A stretch of 64,000 nt of DNA from Pseudanabaena sp. lw0831 (GTDB taxonomy: Bacteria; Cyanobacteriota; Cyanobacteriia; Pseudanabaenales; Pseudanabaenaceae): contig NZ_BBJB01000118.1 of NCBI RefSeq assembly GCF_016584665.1, positions 1-64,000 of the forward strand. The letters run 5' to 3'. Below the pieces are notes generated by a model, which was not told where the DNA came from, searched no databases, and worked only from the letters and a program-made list of their open reading frames with translations. Position numbers and translations under genes: made by a program. Shown here piece by piece: positions 8,345-17,378 of the stretch. The first letter of the stretch is position 1; every line of letters begins with the position of its first letter.

Positions 8345-10828
8345 ATGAAACAGTCACAACTTCTCAAAAAACTTCTTACTGCTTCAGAGCGATCATTCAT
8401 TATGATTGATCGCCAGTTTTTGATCACTGATAGTTCCTACGGAGCCGAAAGATTTTCTGAATATCCCTACGAGTCCTTGTTAAATAAAGATATTCGACAT
8501 GCATTTCCAGAAACAATTGGATTAGAAGAATCTTTTAATAATATTTGGCACAACCAACTTACAAGTTTTGAAATTAAAGGAGTATCTCGTTCGGCAAGCC
8601 ATCAAAACCCTCTCTACTTTAACTTCTATATAATTGGGACAAATGAGTTAGAAGAGGAAGACAAAAATATTATGATCTGTATTGAAGATGCTACAGATAT
8701 GATGATCATGTCTCAGGCATTGATGCAAAGAGCGAATGAGTCTGAGCTACTCGCTAATGCTTTACTAAGGTCAAATGAATATATTGATAAAATTATTTCT
8801 GCGATGGCGGATGCGTTGATCGTCACCGATCATCAAGGGCTAATTAAAACTGTAAATCATGCAGCAATCAATTTGTTTGGTTATACTCAGGAAGAGCTAG
8901 TTGATTGGTCGATCGCTTCATTATTTAAAAATCCAAATCAACTAGATCTAATTCATCATAATTATCTTGAAAATCAATCAGCTAATGAACAATCTCTAGA
9001 TAGCGAACCCTATTTTATAAATATTGAAATATTATGTCTGTCAAAAAATAAAGAAGAGGTTTTGATCGCATTTTCTTGCTCAACTATACAGAATCAACAA
9101 ATCGAATATAATACTGAACCAAATAATAGACCAAATAATAGTTTTGTTTATGTTGGTCGTGATGTTACAGAACTAAAGCGTAAAGAACAAGAGTTATTAG
9201 CTGCCAGACAATTTGCCGAGCAATCTGCCAAAGAAAAAAGTATTTTCTTGGCAAATATGAGTCATGAAATTCGCACTCCCATGAATGGTGTTTTGGGAAT
9301 GACTGATCTATTGCTTGGAACATCTCTGGACGACCGCCAGCAGGATTTTGTAGAAAATATTCGACTGAGCGGAAATCTATTACTGAGTTTGATTAATCGT
9401 ATTTTGGATTTATCAAAATTAGAAGAAGGGGAATTGAAATTAGAAAATTTGCCATTTAATTTAGAGCAATGTGTAGAAGAAATTCTTGAACTTTTCGCAT
9501 TGCAAGCGCATAATCAGGGATTGGAACTCAATGCCTGTTTTGAAGAAGGTTTGCCTAATTTTCTAATGGCAGATACAGTTAGATTTCGGCAAATCCTGAT
9601 GAATTTAATTGGTAATGCCATTAAGTTTACTGCCGGAGGTGAGATCATTGTGCGAGTTGAACACGATCGCGCTTTTGAGCAGACTTTAACAATTTCACAA
9701 ACTCAAATCTATTTACGGTTCTCTGTTATCGATACAGGTATTGGCATTGATATCACCAATCAGGACAAACTTTTTAAACCATTTTCGCAAGTTGATACTT
9801 CCACGAATCGTCGTTTTGGGGGGACTGGATTAGGATTAGCGATTAGTCGCCAGTTGGTAGAGCTAATGCAAGGAGAGGTCGGTGTATCTAGTCCAGTTGC
9901 AGATGGAAAAGGTACTTGTTTTTGGTTCAGAATTCCTTTTACTCTCCAGCCAACCCAATCTTTGGATTATGATTCCCAAGCTTTAAGTAATCGAAATATC
10001 CTAGTAATTGATGCAAATCAACATTCTCGTTATGCAATTCGTCATTACCTCACTAAACTAGGTGCAGAAATTTATGAAGCATCTAATATTATTGAAGCGA
10101 TCGCTTATTTAGACTCAAAAGAGCAAGTTGATGTGGCATTAATCGATTGGAGTTTAACAGGTTTTAATGGATCTGGATTAGCTAAACAAATTCATGGGAG
10201 CGAGAAATTTGCTGACTTACCCCTTATTGCGATGTTGACTGCAAATCGCCAAGGTGAAATCGAAACAGTCATTAATCAGGGCTTTTACGGATATGTGACA
10301 AAACCTTTTAAAAAGCAACGACTATTAAAATCTGTATGTTTATCTTTGGGAATTGACCTTCCTGCTTTTGTGAATGATTCTCTCTCTTCTAGTCCAGTTG
10401 TTCCTAGTCTTCGCCGTAATCCCAAAGAGAATGGGGGCTTAGAAAAGTTGAAAAACTTAAAAGTTCTATTGGCAGAAGACAATATTGTTAATCAGAAAGT
10501 TATAATGACGTACCTATCGCAACTGGGCTGTCAAGCAGACTTAGCTGAGAATGGCGAACAGGTATTGCAGTTAATGCAGACTAAAGATTACGACATTGTT
10601 TTAATGGATTGTCAGATGCCCTTATTGGATGGATATGAGACTACTGAGACCATCCGCCAACTCGAAGCTACTGCTGAATTATCTAACCATGTAGTGATCA
10701 TCGCGATGACCGCTAATGCTTTTACAGAAGATCGCGATCGCTGTTTAGCCGTAGGAATGGATGATTTCCTGAGTAAACCGATCCGCAGGCAACAACTTAA
10801 GGAGACTCTGGAAACTTGGATCTCATAA
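8345..10828 (+). CDS. PAS hybrid sensor histidine kinase with two receiver domains
   Basis: This 827-aa kinase starts with a divergent PAS-like segment (about 15-110), then a clear PAS domain (about 145-275) with VGRDVTELKRKEQEL. The HisKA box has the phosphorylated His at about 307 (MSHEIRTPMNG). The HATPase part has NLIGNAIKFT, DTGIGI and GGTGLGLA. Receiver 1 (about 552-665) has the acceptor aspartate D601 (LIDWSL) and TKPF but only VIDAN instead of an acidic pair, so it may be atypical. Receiver 2 (about 705-825) is canonical: LLAEDN, D755 (LMDCQMP) and SKPI. No membrane segment is seen, so it is probably cytosolic. AGGAG lies about 6 bases before the ATG. It lies 42 bases after the GTPase gene. 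Its end overlaps the cobK reading frame. Confidence 0.93.
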   Translation: MKQSQLLKKLLTASERSFIMIDRQFLITDSSYGAERFSEYPYESLLNKDIRHAFPETIGLEESFNNIWHNQLTSFEIKGVSRSASHQNPLYFNFYIIGTNELEEEDKNIMICIEDATDMMIMSQALMQRANESELLANALLRSNEYIDKIISAMADALIVTDHQGLIKTVNHAAINLFGYTQEELVDWSIASLFKNPNQLDLIHHNYLENQSANEQSLDSEPYFINIEILCLSKNKEEVLIAFSCSTIQNQQIEYNTEPNNRPNNSFVYVGRDVTELKRKEQELLAARQFAEQSAKEKSIFLANMSHEIRTPMNGVLGMTDLLLGTSLDDRQQDFVENIRLSGNLLLSLINRILDLSKLEEGELKLENLPFNLEQCVEEILELFALQAHNQGLELNACFEEGLPNFLMADTVRFRQILMNLIGNAIKFTAGGEIIVRVEHDRAFEQTLTISQTQIYLRFSVIDTGIGIDITNQDKLFKPFSQVDTSTNRRFGGTGLGLAISRQLVELMQGEVGVSSPVADGKGTCFWFRIPFTLQPTQSLDYDSQALSNRNILVIDANQHSRYAIRHYLTKLGAEIYEASNIIEAIAYLDSKEQVDVALIDWSLTGFNGSGLAKQIHGSEKFADLPLIAMLTANRQGEIETVINQGFYGYVTKPFKKQRLLKSVCLSLGIDLPAFVNDSLSSSPVVPSLRRNPKENGGLEKLKNLKVLLAEDNIVNQKVIMTYLSQLGCQADLAENGEQVLQLMQTKDYDIVLMDCQMPLLDGYETTETIRQLEATAELSNHVVIIAMTANAFTEDRDRCLAVGMDDFLSKPIRRQQLKETLETWIS

Positions 10829-11625
10829 ATAAAATTTTTTATAGCGCGGCTTCAGCGCGCTATAAAGTTGTAAAAAAAGTTCTCATTTTAGGTGGCACTG
10901 GTGATGCTGTTAAACTTGCTGCGAGACTTGCCACTATTCCCGAAATAGAAGTAATTAGTTCTCTTGCAGGACGCACCAAAAAGCCATCTGCCCTAGTTGG
11001 GCAAGTTCGTATTGGCGGATTCGGTGGGGCAGAAGGATTAGCTAACTACTTGCAAGAAAATGCGATAGATTTCCTGATCGATGCAACTCATCCTTGTGCG
11101 GGACAAATAACGATGAATGGCGCGATCGCAGTCAAAGCAGCTAACATTCACCATCTCATGCTCGTTCGTCCACAATGGGAGAAAGTATCTGGCGATAATT
11201 GGATTGAAGTGGAAAGTGTAGCGGCGGCAGCCCAAGCAATTCCTGCATCTATAAATCGAGTGTTTATCACATCAGGTAGACAGCAACTAGAGCCATTTTT
11301 ACAGCGATCGCAAATTTATCCAGAAACTTGGTATTTAATGCGCTCCATCGATCCTCCTGATATTGAATTACCTAATAGCGAAGTACTACTTGATCGCGGC
11401 CCATTTAGCTTAGAACAGGAACGGCAATTATTGCGAGACTATCAGATTCAAGCGATCGTTAGTAAGAATAGTGGTGGTGAGGCAACCTGCGCCAAAATTA
11501 TCGCGGCAAGAGAATTAGGAATCCCGATAATCATGGTGCAACGTCCAGCCAGCCCTGAAGGCGAAAAGGTGACAGGTATCGAAGATGCGATCGCATGGCT
11601 GCTTGAATCAAGAATCAATTTTTAG
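10816..11625 (+). CDS. cobK: Precorrin-6A reductase (cobK/cbiJ family)
   Basis: This enzyme reduces (cobalt-)precorrin-6A to 6B with NADPH in corrin-ring synthesis. The dinucleotide-binding start VLILGGTGDAVKLA, the SLAGRT motif, IDATHPCAGQ and SKNSGGEATCAKI are all family hallmarks. Only a TTG at 10816 opens the frame; it overlaps the hybrid kinase stop by 13 bases. No ATG or GTG lies before the VLILGG core. The frame between TTG and the core also spans a hairpin (10840-10864). A non-standard start nearer the core is possible but not visible. The 269-aa length is normal. A perfect palindrome spans its stop codon. Confidence 0.88.
   Translation: MDLINKIFYSAASARYKVVKKVLILGGTGDAVKLAARLATIPEIEVISSLAGRTKKPSALVGQVRIGGFGGAEGLANYLQENAIDFLIDATHPCAGQITMNGAIAVKAANIHHLMLVRPQWEKVSGDNWIEVESVAAAAQAIPASINRVFITSGRQQLEPFLQRSQIYPETWYLMRSIDPPDIELPNSEVLLDRGPFSLEQERQLLRDYQIQAIVSKNSGGEATCAKIIAARELGIPIIMVQRPASPEGEKVTGIEDAIAWLLESRINF
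10840..10864. repeat. Hairpin within the 5' end of cobK
   Basis: TATAGCGCG and CGCGCTATA arms enclose a short loop. It lies 12 bases after the hybrid kinase stop and inside the first 20 codons of the only available cobK frame. It could be a gene-end hairpin of the kinase or a translation-control element for cobK. Confidence 0.5.
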
Positions 11626-11660
11626 TGGCGTAGCCGCGTCACTAAAAATTGATTCTTGAT
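11608..11660. terminator. Hairpin spanning the cobK stop codon
   Basis: A 53-base inverted repeat, with arms ATCAAGAATCAATTTTTAGTG and complement around a GCGTAGCCGCG centre. The last codons and stop of cobK lie in the left arm. There are A/T runs in both arms. Confidence 0.6.
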
Positions 11661-11748
11661 TTCAAGTTGTAACGAACCTGACGCTAGCTATAATTAGTGA
11701 AACTTAATTTTAAGAATAAGTGGTAGTCAGTTATGTTAGAACGAACTC

Positions 11749-11801
11749 AAAACCCAAAAGAGAGTTGCGGCGCTTTGCGCCGCAACTCTCTTTTGGGTTT
11801 T
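11749..11801. repeat. Palindromic repeat, family A
   Basis: A perfect 53-base palindrome runs from AAAACCCAAAAGAGAGTTG through centre GGCGCTTTGCGCC to the exact complement. The same core occurs at 1-24, 16532-16586, 24616-24670, 46572-46640, 48205-48257 and 50614-50666. It stands upstream of hemH. Confidence 0.85.
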
Positions 11802-11862
11802 ATGTCTTCACATAATTGGCGATCGCTAAAAATCCAAATTATAAAGGGATATAACGATTGAC

Positions 11863-13017
11863 ATGGGGCGATTAGGCGTTTTACTGCTGAACCTCGGTGG
11901 ACCCGACAAACTAGAGGATGTCCGCCCATTTTTGTATAACTTATTTTCTGACCCAGAAATTATTCGCTTGCCTTCGCCATTACTGCAAGCACCTTTGGCA
12001 TGGTTGATTTCTACCCTTCGCGCCAAAAAATCTCAGGAAAACTACAAAAAGATTGGTGGAGGCTCCCCCCTACGGCGGATCACCGAGGCTCAAGGACAAG
12101 CATTGCGATCGCAGCTTCAGCAGCAGACAGGTCACGATGTAAATGTCTATATCGGAATGCGTTACTGGAATCCCTTCACCGAAGAAGCGATCGCCCAAAT
12201 CAAACGTGACAAAATCGAAGAATTAGTGGTTTTGCCTCTGTATCCCCAATTTTCAATCAGTACCACAGGCTCCAGCTTTAGATTACTAGATCGCATTTGG
12301 CAACGCGATCCAGAATTACAAAAAATTAAATATACAGTCGTGCCTTCTTGGTACGACAACGCAGGATATTTGCAAGCAATGGCAAATCTGATTGCCACCA
12401 AGCTCGATCAAGTTAAAAATCCTAGCGAAGCCTATATATTCTTTAGCGCCCACGGTGTACCTGTCAGCTACATCGAAGAAGCAGGCGATCCCTATCAAAA
12501 AGAGATCGAAACTTGCGCGGCTCTGATCATGCAAAAACTTAATCGCTCTAATCCCTATAAGCTCGCCTATCAAAGCCGCGTTGGTCCCGTCGAATGGTTA
12601 CAACCATATACTGATGTTGCGATCGTAGAGCTTGCAGAGCAAGGCGTAAAAGAATTAGTCGTAGTACCCATCAGCTTTGTCTCTGAGCATATCGAAACCC
12701 TCGAAGAAATCGATATGGAATACCGTGAAATTGCTGAACATGCGGGTATTGAAACCTTTGCCAGAGTTTCTGCTCCTGATACTGACCCTACTTTTATTCA
12801 AGCCTTAGCTGATATTGTGACGAAAGCTTTAAGCGATCGCCCCATTGCCTTTGCTGAAACTATCCAGCCTCAAAAAAATACTAAACTCTATCCTCAAGAG
12901 CGTTGGGAATGGGGAATGACCCAATCTGCCGAAGTATGGAATGGTCGCTTAGCAATGATAGGTTTTCTGATCTTGTTACTAGAGCTATGGCTAGGACGAG
13001 GGCAAATTTTTCAATAA
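11863..13017 (+). CDS. hemH: Ferrochelatase with C-terminal CAB-like domain
   Basis: HemH inserts Fe2+ into protoporphyrin IX to make heme. The body has [10 protein letters not shown], the metal-site histidine in FSAHGVP and the conserved glutamate region [13 protein letters not shown]. After residue 330 there is a linker, then one hydrophobic helix with the chlorophyll a/b-binding (CAB/HLIP) signature [12 protein letters not shown]. This tail is found in ferrochelatase of cyanobacteria and plastids and is reported to be involved in membrane association, pigment binding and regulation. At 384 aa it is full length. ATG at 11863 matches the family start. A bidirectional terminator follows, and heme oxygenase, which degrades heme, is encoded nearby on the other strand. 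Confidence 0.97.
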   Translation: MGRLGVLLLNLGGPDKLEDVRPFLYNLFSDPEIIRLPSPLLQAPLAWLISTLRAKKSQENYKKIGGGSPLRRITEAQGQALRSQLQQQTGHDVNVYIGMRYWNPFTEEAIAQIKRDKIEELVVLPLYPQFSISTTGSSFRLLDRIWQRDPELQKIKYTVVPSWYDNAGYLQAMANLIATKLDQVKNPSEAYIFFSAHGVPVSYIEEAGDPYQKEIETCAALIMQKLNRSNPYKLAYQSRVGPVEWLQPYTDVAIVELAEQGVKELVVVPISFVSEHIETLEEIDMEYREIAEHAGIETFARVSAPDTDPTFIQALADIVTKALSDRPIAFAETIQPQKNTKLYPQERWEWGMTQSAEVWNGRLAMIGFLILLLELWLGRGQIFQ

Positions 13018-13060
13018 AAAAGGGAGACACGAAGTGTCGCCCTTTTTTATTGAAAAATTT
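13004..13060. terminator. Bidirectional terminator between hemH and a convergent gene
   Basis: Arms of AAATTTTTCAATAAAAAAGG type surround a GACACGAAGTGTC hairpin. Both outer arms give T-runs, so it can terminate hemH and the convergent small secreted protein gene. The left arm contains the hemH stop. Confidence 0.8.
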
Positions 13061-13082
13061 AGATTAAATAGCAGTTTTTTTG

Positions 13083-13556
13083 TTACTTAACACTAATTTT
13101 TTTAATGCTACCAGTACCGTCTAGCTTGCCATTTGAGTGAAACCACTTATATTGCAAACTTTCACCCGAAGTTTTCTCTAAAGTCACGGTTCCATAGTTA
13201 ACGCAGTTCTTTTTGCCATAGTCCAAGTTTTCAGATAGCTCTATAAATTGAGGACTAACGCGACGCAGTGTTAGCTTACCACCGCAAGAAAGTGATGGAT
13301 AAGCAAATGTGCCAACGATAGAATTAGGTTCTCCTGATGTTAGTGCCATTAAAATAGACCATCCCGATCCATTGTTTTGAGAACCTCTACCTTCCCATAC
13401 TCCTACATAAACAGAGGGTAAGTTTATAGACTGAGCATTCACTTCTGACTTGAGGTTATCAGAGAGTAAGGGCGCAAACAAGACTAAAAATCCAGTAGCT
13501 AAACTAATGGTTAAAATACGTAATCTAATCAGTTTATTTGGGAGCATTATAAACAC
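13083..13556 (-). CDS. Secreted or periplasmic hypothetical protein
   Basis: The 157-aa product has an N-terminal basic stretch (NKLIRLR) and a hydrophobic helix (about 13-33), then an Ala-rich site NAQS that suits signal peptidase I. The mature part, about 115 aa, is beta-rich: VYVGVWEGRGSQNNGSGWSI, then two cysteines near residues 91 and 117. The pattern WEGRG...GTF..LSCGGKL resembles small lipocalin-like or extracellular domains, but I do not recognise a named family. Met4 is an alternative start. It lies 50 bases downstream of ho1 on the same strand and might be read from the same transcript. Confidence 0.65.
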   Translation of the reverse strand: MFIMLPNKLIRLRILTISLATGFLVLFAPLLSDNLKSEVNAQSINLPSVYVGVWEGRGSQNNGSGWSILMALTSGEPNSIVGTFAYPSLSCGGKLTLRRVSPQFIELSENLDYGKKNCVNYGTVTLEKTSGESLQYKWFHSNGKLDGTGSIKKISVK

Positions 13557-13606
13557 CTTAAACTCTAATACAAGCTTTTAAGACCAAACTAGTAGTTTGC
13601 TAAAAG

Positions 13607-14344
13607 CTAACTAGCCGCTTTAGATTCACGACGAGACGAACTATTTTCTTTTGGTTCACCCTTGATCTTGGTGAGTAGTGAGTTCCAACCAAACTTAGTT
13701 AGAGCCACAAACCAGTTACCTTCTAGCTCACGGAACATTGCCATATTCATATGGAATGAAGCATTAGCTTCATCGACAATACGTTCAGCGGTGGCAGCAT
13801 CTACAGGCAAGGTGTCAAGAGCTTCGCGATAGCGTTTTTTGAATTCGCCATGATTACGAATGTCGTCAAATTCATAGAATGCAGTACCATTATCATCCTG
13901 TAAGCCCATCGCCTCTTTAGCAATTTTCTTCAGGATCTGACCGCCAGAAAGATCGCCCATATAGCGAGTGTAAGCATGAGCAACTAGCAACACAGGATCA
14001 TTAGCCGAGATTTCGCGGATACGAGCAAGATATTTTTCACAGGCAGGAGTAGGCTTAAACTCTTCGCGCCAATTGGCGCCGAAGTAGAACAGCATATCGA
14101 GTTCTAGACTCTTTTCGCGCCATAGTTCACGATAATAGAGCTTGCTAAGAACTGGATCATTTTTGTGGACTTCAAACTCAGCTTCGATCGCCTTATAAAC
14201 AAAGTAAAGGTTTCCGACAAGTCTGCTGTAGGAGGTCTTGTCAACCACGCCTTTTAAAAAGCATTTGATAAAATCGGTACTCTCTGCTGCTGAATGAGAT
14301 TTTTGTGTACCTACACGCAAGAGTGTCGCTAAACCTTGACTCAT
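13607..14344 (-). CDS. ho1: Heme oxygenase (biliverdin-forming)
   Basis: Heme oxygenase opens heme to biliverdin IX-alpha, CO and iron, using ferredoxin electrons; in cyanobacteria this feeds phycobilin synthesis. The proximal heme-ligand histidine is in the N-terminal QKSHSAAES (His17). The distal-helix signature YTRYMGDLSGGQILKKIA is intact. The 245 aa match the usual 240. AAACC/AGGAGAAACC precedes the ATG (TTTAGGAGAAACC on the minus strand), a good ribosome-binding site. Next to hemH this gives a local heme synthesis/degradation pair, though transcribed on opposite strands. Confidence 0.97.
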   Translation of the reverse strand: MSQGLATLLRVGTQKSHSAAESTDFIKCFLKGVVDKTSYSRLVGNLYFVYKAIEAEFEVHKNDPVLSKLYYRELWREKSLELDMLFYFGANWREEFKPTPACEKYLARIREISANDPVLLVAHAYTRYMGDLSGGQILKKIAKEAMGLQDDNGTAFYEFDDIRNHGEFKKRYREALDTLPVDAATAERIVDEANASFHMNMAMFRELEGNWFVALTKFGWNSLLTKIKGEPKENSSSRRESKAAS

Positions 14345-14733
14345 GGTTTCTCCTAAAGTTTTTTAATTATTTTTTAATTAGCGGTGATGTGATTGGTCAT
14401 GCGAGACAGTGCTTTGCACTACTTAACATGAATTTAAAATTAGTAGTAAAAACAGCAATAAAAACGATTCAAGAAATATATTCTGGGATAAATTAATCCA
14501 AATAATTGCAGGTGAATCAAGAAACTGCGATCGCGGCTAGAACCTCAAAATCATCAGCATTTGACATAAGTTTCAATTATATAAGCCAAGCCATAGAAAA
14601 ATTTCTAGTCTGTAACAAATTTTCATCTACCATCCCTCCCATATAATGTATCTAGGATCTCCTAATGAGTAGAAGAGCTAAGGTTCATCACAAATTAGAT
14701 TTTAGTCAAGCTAGCTTGAAGAGGTAATAAATT
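14345..14733. other. Intergenic region between divergent ho1 and ndhC
   Basis: This 389-base AT-rich gap must hold the promoters of ho1 (leftward) and the ndhCKJ operon (rightward). A small hairpin AGTGCTTTGCACT lies near 14406. A TATAAT box is seen at 14642-14647, about 87 bases before ndhC, with no convincing -35 sequence. Nothing else was recognised. Confidence 0.45.
14642..14647 (+). promoter_or_regulatory. Candidate -10 box of the ndhCKJ operon
   Basis: TATAAT is located about 87 bases upstream of the ndhC start, in correct orientation. The region 17 bases upstream (about 14619) does not resemble TTGACA, so the promoter may need an activator or be non-consensus. Confidence 0.3.
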
Positions 14734-15093
14734 TTGGTTTTAAGCGGATACGAATACTTACTGGTATTCATCATCGTTTGTACGCTAGTCCCTCTATCGG
14801 GGCTAGGACTATCTGCTCTGCTAAGCCCAAAACAGTCAGGAGCCGCAGGTCGTACCACCTACGAATCAGGCTGTGAACCCATTGGCGGAGCTTGGATACA
14901 GTTTAATATTCGTTATTATATGTTCGCTCTTGCCTTCGTTATTTTTGACGTAGAAACGGTATTTCTATACCCTTGGGCAGTTGCATTTAGTAAACTAGGC
15001 TTGCTTGCCTTTGTGGAAGCACTTATTTTTATTAGCATTCTTGTATTAGGTCTAGTCTACGCTTGGAGAAAAGGAGCCTTAGAATGGTCATGA
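14734..15093 (+). CDS. ndhC: NAD(P)H-quinone oxidoreductase subunit 3
   Basis: NdhC is a small hydrophobic subunit of the thylakoid NDH-1 complex, which takes part in cyclic electron flow, respiration and CO2 uptake. The 119-aa protein has three membrane helices. It has the conserved loop [12 protein letters not shown] with its cysteine, and [12 protein letters not shown] with the conserved acidic pair. The start is TTG at 14734; TAATAA stops lie directly upstream and GAGG at about 14721 is the ribosome-binding site. It overlaps ndhK by 10 bases, the usual ndhC-K-J order. Confidence 0.96.
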   Translation: MVLSGYEYLLVFIIVCTLVPLSGLGLSALLSPKQSGAAGRTTYESGCEPIGGAWIQFNIRYYMFALAFVIFDVETVFLYPWAVAFSKLGLLAFVEALIFISILVLGLVYAWRKGALEWS

Positions 15094-15830
15094 AATCCGA
15101 AAACGTTAGTTTGGACTTTAGTATCGAAGAACAAACACAACGCCTCATCAACCCTGTGGCAACACCACAAGTTACCCAAGACTTATCGAATAATGTCGTT
15201 TTAACGACTCTCAATGATCTCTATAACTGGTCGAGAATGTCTAGCCTATGGCCAATGCTCTATGGCACAAGCTGTTGCTTCATTGAGTTTGCAGCAATGA
15301 TTGGCTCCAGATTTGACTTCGATCGCTTTGGATTATTGCCCCGCTCTAGCCCTCGCCAAGCTGACCTGATCATCACCGCAGGGACAGTCACAATGAAAAT
15401 GGCTCCTGCGCTAGTGCGTCTCTACGAGCAGATGCAAGAGCCGAAATATGTAATTGCCATGGGCGCTTGCACGATTACGGGTGGTATGTTTAGCACCGAT
15501 TCTTACACGACAGTTCGCGGTGTTGATAAGCTAATCCCTGTGGATGTGTATATCCCAGGTTGCCCTCCTCGCCCTGAAGCGATTATGGACGCAATCATCA
15601 AATTGCGGAAAAAAATCGGTACTGAAGGTTTTAAAGAAAGAGCGAACCTTAATCGTACTCATCGCTACTATGCCGTTAAGCATGAAATGAAGGTGGTGAG
15701 TCCAATTCTGACTGGACAATACCTAGAAATGCCTAGCCGTATGTCTCCACCCAAGGAATTGGTGGAATCTGGTATTCCTTTACCCGCTTTGCAAATGGCT
15801 CAGAAGGAGGTAGAAACCGTTGGCAGATAA
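15084..15830 (+). CDS. ndhK: NAD(P)H-quinone oxidoreductase subunit K (iron-sulfur)
   Basis: NdhK carries the N2 [4Fe-4S] cluster that passes electrons to plastoquinone in NDH-1. The paired cysteines in [10 protein letters not shown], the cysteine of MGACTITGG and the one in PGCPPRPEA are all present. Start choice: the ATG at 15084 (MVMKSENV) has AAAAGGAG about 9 bases upstream, while the longer frame from TTG 15063 would bury this site. It gives about 248 aa. It overlaps ndhC at the start and ndhJ at its end. Confidence 0.97.
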   Translation: MVMKSENVSLDFSIEEQTQRLINPVATPQVTQDLSNNVVLTTLNDLYNWSRMSSLWPMLYGTSCCFIEFAAMIGSRFDFDRFGLLPRSSPRQADLIITAGTVTMKMAPALVRLYEQMQEPKYVIAMGACTITGGMFSTDSYTTVRGVDKLIPVDVYIPGCPPRPEAIMDAIIKLRKKIGTEGFKERANLNRTHRYYAVKHEMKVVSPILTGQYLEMPSRMSPPKELVESGIPLPALQMAQKEVETVGR

Positions 15831-16356
15831 TCAAGAAAACCAAGAAGCAGCCTTAGCTACAACTGAAGTAACTGCGCCAGTTTCGCAATGGTTAACTAGC
15901 AATGGCTTTGAACATGAGTTTTTGGGCTTGGATAAGCAAGGCGTTCCAATTCTAAAAATTGATCGCCAGTTTCTTCTCCCTTTCTCAACAGCGCTGTATG
16001 CCTATGGGTTTAACTACATGATGTGTCAATGTGGTTATGATGCTGGTGCTGGTGATAGTTTGGTGAGTATGTACCATCTTGCTAAGCTGACTGATGAGGG
16101 AATTAATAAAAGCGATCGCTTTGAAGAAGTCCGCATCAAAGTATTTCTCCCGCGCATCGATCCACGTTGTCCATCAGTATATTGGATTTGGAAAACTGCC
16201 GATTGGCAAGAGCGGGAAACCTTTGATATGTATGGCATCATCTATGAAGGACATCCCAATCTCAAGCGGATTTTGATGCCAGAAGACTGGATCGGCTATC
16301 CGATGCGCAAGGATTACGTCACACCAGACTTCTACGAGCTACAAGACGCATACTAA
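15820..16356 (+). CDS. ndhJ: NAD(P)H-quinone oxidoreductase subunit J
   Basis: NdhJ belongs to the 30-kDa subunit family (NuoC-like) of NDH-1 and sits in the peripheral arm. The signature [20 protein letters not shown] and the ending GYPMRKDYV are intact. The 178-aa length is normal. The start is TTG at 15820, inside the end of ndhK, with AAGGAGG at 15804-15810. This third gene completes ndhCKJ, and a clear intrinsic terminator follows 3 bases after the stop. Confidence 0.96.
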   Translation: MADNQENQEAALATTEVTAPVSQWLTSNGFEHEFLGLDKQGVPILKIDRQFLLPFSTALYAYGFNYMMCQCGYDAGAGDSLVSMYHLAKLTDEGINKSDRFEEVRIKVFLPRIDPRCPSVYWIWKTADWQERETFDMYGIIYEGHPNLKRILMPEDWIGYPMRKDYVTPDFYELQDAY

Positions 16357-16358
16357 GC

Positions 16359-16385
16359 AAAAAAGCACCCAATGGGTGCTTTTTT
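16359..16385 (+). terminator. Intrinsic terminator of ndhCKJ
   Basis: AAAAAAGCACCC, a short AAT loop and GGGTGCTTTTTT form a classical GC stem with a T-run just past the ndhJ stop codon. Confidence 0.88.
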
Positions 16386-16407
16386 ATGTCTAAATCAATT
16401 TGCTAGA

Positions 16408-16511
16408 CAGCAATTCTCATATAGAAATCGGTTTTCAAAAAACCGATTTTGGTGTTTCCAGCGCCTTTGGCGCTGGAAACACCAAAATCGGTTTCATAAT
16501 GAGAATTGCTG
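16408..16511. repeat. Palindromic repeat, family D
   Basis: The ends CAGCAATTCTCAT and ATGAGAATTGCTG are inverted repeats. Inside, a longer stem GGTGTTTCCAGCGCC around TTT is flanked by AACCGATTTT arms. Related copies are at 25434-25568 and 50698-50882, and weaker ones at 59131-59260, 21040-21094 and 3786-3838. Confidence 0.8.
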
Positions 16512-16515
16512 GTTA

Positions 16516-16619
16516 CTATAGCAATGTAAATAAAACCCAAAAGATGGGTGGCGGTGCGAAGCACCGCCACCCATCTTTTGGGTTTTGATTTGTCCTATCT
16601 ATCTCTTACATTGCTATAG
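16516..16619. mobile_element. MITE-like family A element with 14-base terminal repeats
   Basis: This 104-base copy has perfect terminal inverted repeats CTATAGCAATGTAA (16516-16529) and TTACATTGCTATAG (16606-16619). Around the family A core (16532-16586, centre GGTGCGAAGCACC) it is the best-bounded copy in the window. The HAD phosphatase gene ends 7 bases to its right. Confidence 0.75.
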
Positions 16620-16625
16620 ATATTG

Positions 16626-17378
16626 CTATAGCAATAATTTTGCTAGCTCAGCGAAGCCTAAAAACTCTGATGCTTGAGTAACATACTTTGGGAGATGAGT
16701 CATTTTGTCTTGATAGTGCAAGATGTTGACAACACCCACCGACATAGGGAACTTATCAGGATCAAACATCGCCTCATCATTGGGACTATCCCCAACTGTT
16801 AGAACTTGATCTTGATTGAACTCTGGGAAATAGCGCTCTAACACTTTCGTTAAACCTATCGCTTTATCTTGATGAGCAAGTTTGATATGACATTGAACAG
16901 TACTGTAAGTAAATCCTAAACCCATTTCGCAGCATTTCCCTGCGATCGCACTAATATCATCAGCAGATAAATCATCCACATCAAAAGTCCAATCCGTAAT
17001 ACGGAACTGATTATCAGAAGATATTTTGAGACTGGGAAATCTATTTTGAATCTGACAGAAAGCATTCTCTAATAGAAGGCGATGTTCATTTATGTTAGGA
17101 ATGTTAGAAAGGAGATCTTGCTTACTATCTAGCTGCAAATAGAGTCCGCCATTTTCAGCGATCGCTGCTGTGATGGGTAGATAATTAACCAAAGCACTGA
17201 CCCAACCCGCTGAACGACCAGTCACCAAAAAGACTTTAATTCCTGCTGACTGAAGATCGAGGAGTGTATGGATGAAATTCGGAACAAATTTGCCATTCTG
17301 GGTAAGAGTACCATCGACATCAGAAGCAATTAAACGGATGTCGGACAAGTCAGCTTGATTGAGATTTAATAGATGCAT
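16626..17378 (-). CDS. HAD-superfamily phosphatase (Cof/SPP-like)
   Basis: This is a Mg-dependent phosphatase of the haloacid dehalogenase superfamily with a C2-type cap. The nucleophile motif I is SDVDGTLT near residue 20, motif II is VTGRSAG, and motifs III/IV include GDSPNDEAMF. The 250-aa length and layout fit Cof-type, mannosylglycerate/sucrose-phosphate phosphatase-like members; the substrate is unknown. Its stop lies next to a MITE-like repeat. Confidence 0.85.
   Translation of the reverse strand: MHLLNLNQADLSDIRLIASDVDGTLTQNGKFVPNFIHTLLDLQSAGIKVFLVTGRSAGWVSALVNYLPITAAIAENGGLYLQLDSKQDLLSNIPNINEHRLLLENAFCQIQNRFPSLKISSDNQFRITDWTFDVDDLSADDISAIAGKCCEMGLGFTYSTVQCHIKLAHQDKAIGLTKVLERYFPEFNQDQVLTVGDSPNDEAMFDPDKFPMSVGVVNILHYQDKMTHLPKYVTQASEFLGFAELAKLLL

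Noticed and set aside
10285-10482. Minus-strand 65-codon frame
   Set aside because: Antisense within the hybrid kinase gene and without any supporting feature.
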